29,120 bases of DNA, from NCBI GenBank assembly GCA_018902385.1, contig JABSSW010000103.1, positions 1 to 29,120 on the forward strand. Reading direction: 5' to 3'. Below are positions 28,330 to 29,120 of the stretch, piece after piece. The position numbers and the translations under genes are program-made. The notes under the pieces are model-generated. The model searched no databases. It was not told the origin of the DNA and saw only the letters and a program-made list of their open reading frames with translations. The DNA comes from Physcia stellaris (lineage: Eukaryota > Ascomycota > Lecanoromycetes > Caliciales > Physciaceae). The stretch's first letter is position 1. Each line of letters begins with the position of its first letter.

Positions 28330-29120
28330 TTCGAAAATCAAAAATTCGTTCGATAATCGTTTTTATTGTGACTTTTATTTCGATTTCGTTTTTTATTTTT
28401 TTTGTGAAGTTTTGCTGATTTCTTTAACATGAAAATTAAAAATAATGTCAACTTATTGAAATTTTTGATAAATCGTTTATAAAAATTACACAATTCGAAA
28501 AATTCGAGAATTTCGAACACGTTTCTAAATGCAAATCAGTTTTGTATGATTTCGATTTTGTTCTGTTGCATTTGCATTTCTTTCGATGAAACGATAAAAC
28601 TCAAAAACTCGATATTATTTTTGAAAAATTTACGGCTTTTTGTTAAAAAAGAATTTGTGCTTTTTAAACGATTTAATATTCATTTGACGTTTTCGACGTG
28701 CTGTGTTTCGTTTTTGAAATAAATAATTATCGTTAAATAAACAATGACGAACAAGTTTAATCGCTCGATCAAAATCTTGTTGACGAAATTCTGAAACGTT
28801 GCAAATGCATTAATGAAATCGAAAAACATAACGATATATTCAAAATGTTCGTATCGTGTTTTGAACGCTGTTTTTCATTCGTTTTTTTTTTAATACGAAA
28901 TCGATTGTAAATCGTTATCATGTCAAAACTTGTATATTTGCGAATTTTGCTTAGACGATTCAGACTTTCATCGATTAATAATAAAAATATTTATTCTTGA
29001 TCGTTAAAAAATTAAAATTTCTGTAATTTACGCACAATCGTAAAGTTTCGTTTTCTTAACGAACAAGATTGAAACGCTCGCAAAAAAATGAAAAATTTGA
29101 TAAATTCGTTTTTGAATGTT
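28330..29120 (-). pseudogene. G2 reverse transcriptase, partial at the right edge
   Basis: From the edge leftward: FIKFFIFLRAF (the IRPS.SPAGAP block), RKRNFTIVRKLQKF (KK.G..R.CVDYR.LN), LLLIDESLNRLSKIRKYTSF and DMITIYNRFRI (motif A). Next come TAFKTRYEHFEY, INAFATFQNF, and VIVY followed by a one-base slip at the YLDD box. The connection ELCNFYKRFIKNFNKLTLF ends it. The N-terminal fingers region is cut by the window border. Both a frameshift at the catalytic box and Trp-type stops inactivate it. Confidence 0.85.

Larger units (their letters stand above)
25985..29120 (-). mobile_element. G2: chromovirus-type Ty3/gypsy element, pol 3' part
   Basis: From the right edge leftward on the minus strand it carries RT, RNase H, integrase and a C-terminal chromodomain, the order that defines chromoviruses. 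The sequences differ from G1 in every domain, so it is a separate lineage. Gag, protease and the 5' LTR lie beyond the right edge. A 3' LTR should start left of about 25985 but was not delimited. It is somewhat less mutated than A and B, and four of the about seven CC/GG steps seen in the window fall here (26953, 27966, 28006, 28634). Confidence 0.88.

Noticed and set aside
1-29120. Mitochondrial, plastid, Plasmodium- or Dictyostelium-like genome as the source of the AT richness
   Set aside because: Nested Ty3/gypsy elements with transition-only decay, Trp-type stops and context-specific loss of CC/GG fit fungal repeat mutation. No organelle genes, tRNAs or rRNAs are seen.

Overview
The window looks like a heterochromatic block from a filamentous fungus, most likely a Pezizomycotina ascomycete, that has undergone heavy repeat-induced point mutation (RIP) or a RIP-like process. 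The evidence is extreme A+T richness, several nested Ty3/gypsy-type LTR retrotransposons read on the minus strand, decay almost entirely by C-to-T/G-to-A transitions, stop codons at conserved tryptophans, and a histone H3-like relic with a possible short intron. I see no intact gene. The mutation context is unusual. CC/GG is almost absent (about seven seen by eye in 29 kb) and CT/AG is strongly depleted, while CpG, CpA and TpG stay common. Classical RIP mainly destroys CpA.

Layout. 1-2619: 5' part of an LTR element (E0, minus strand) with a 111-bp 5' LTR and a decayed gag that ends in a C2H2 finger; its pol lies beyond the left edge. 2620-5969 and 12535-about 12920: an older Ty3/gypsy element (G1, minus strand) with gag, CCHC knuckle, protease, RT, RNase H and the start of integrase. 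It is interrupted by E0 in the integrase and by element A in gag. 5970-12534 (A) and 13578-19933 (B): two full-length copies of one LTR family. Each has paired 216-bp LTRs with TGTGA/TCACA ends, 5-bp target duplications (ACGAT for A, AAAAA for B), a polypurine tract and a long leader. Both encode a gag-like protein with several C2H2 fingers, but neither shows protease, RT or integrase. They look like large non-autonomous elements. Each also holds an antisense (plus-strand) coding relic.

19939-24340: a more TA-rich stretch with a 15-bp tandem repeat, a decayed histone H3-family gene (plus strand, about 20479-20853) and a 157-bp tandem repeat. 24346-25489: two unassigned minus-strand relics. 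About 25985-29120: 3' part of a second Ty3/gypsy element (G2, a chromovirus, minus strand) with RT, RNase H, integrase and a C-terminal chromodomain; its 5' end lies beyond the right edge.

Together these describe a transposon graveyard. Autonomous gypsy elements such as G1, E0 or G2 could have supplied enzymes to the A/B family, and a genome-defence mutator then inactivated everything. Domain names rest on reading conserved motifs by eye. No database search or base counting by program was done.
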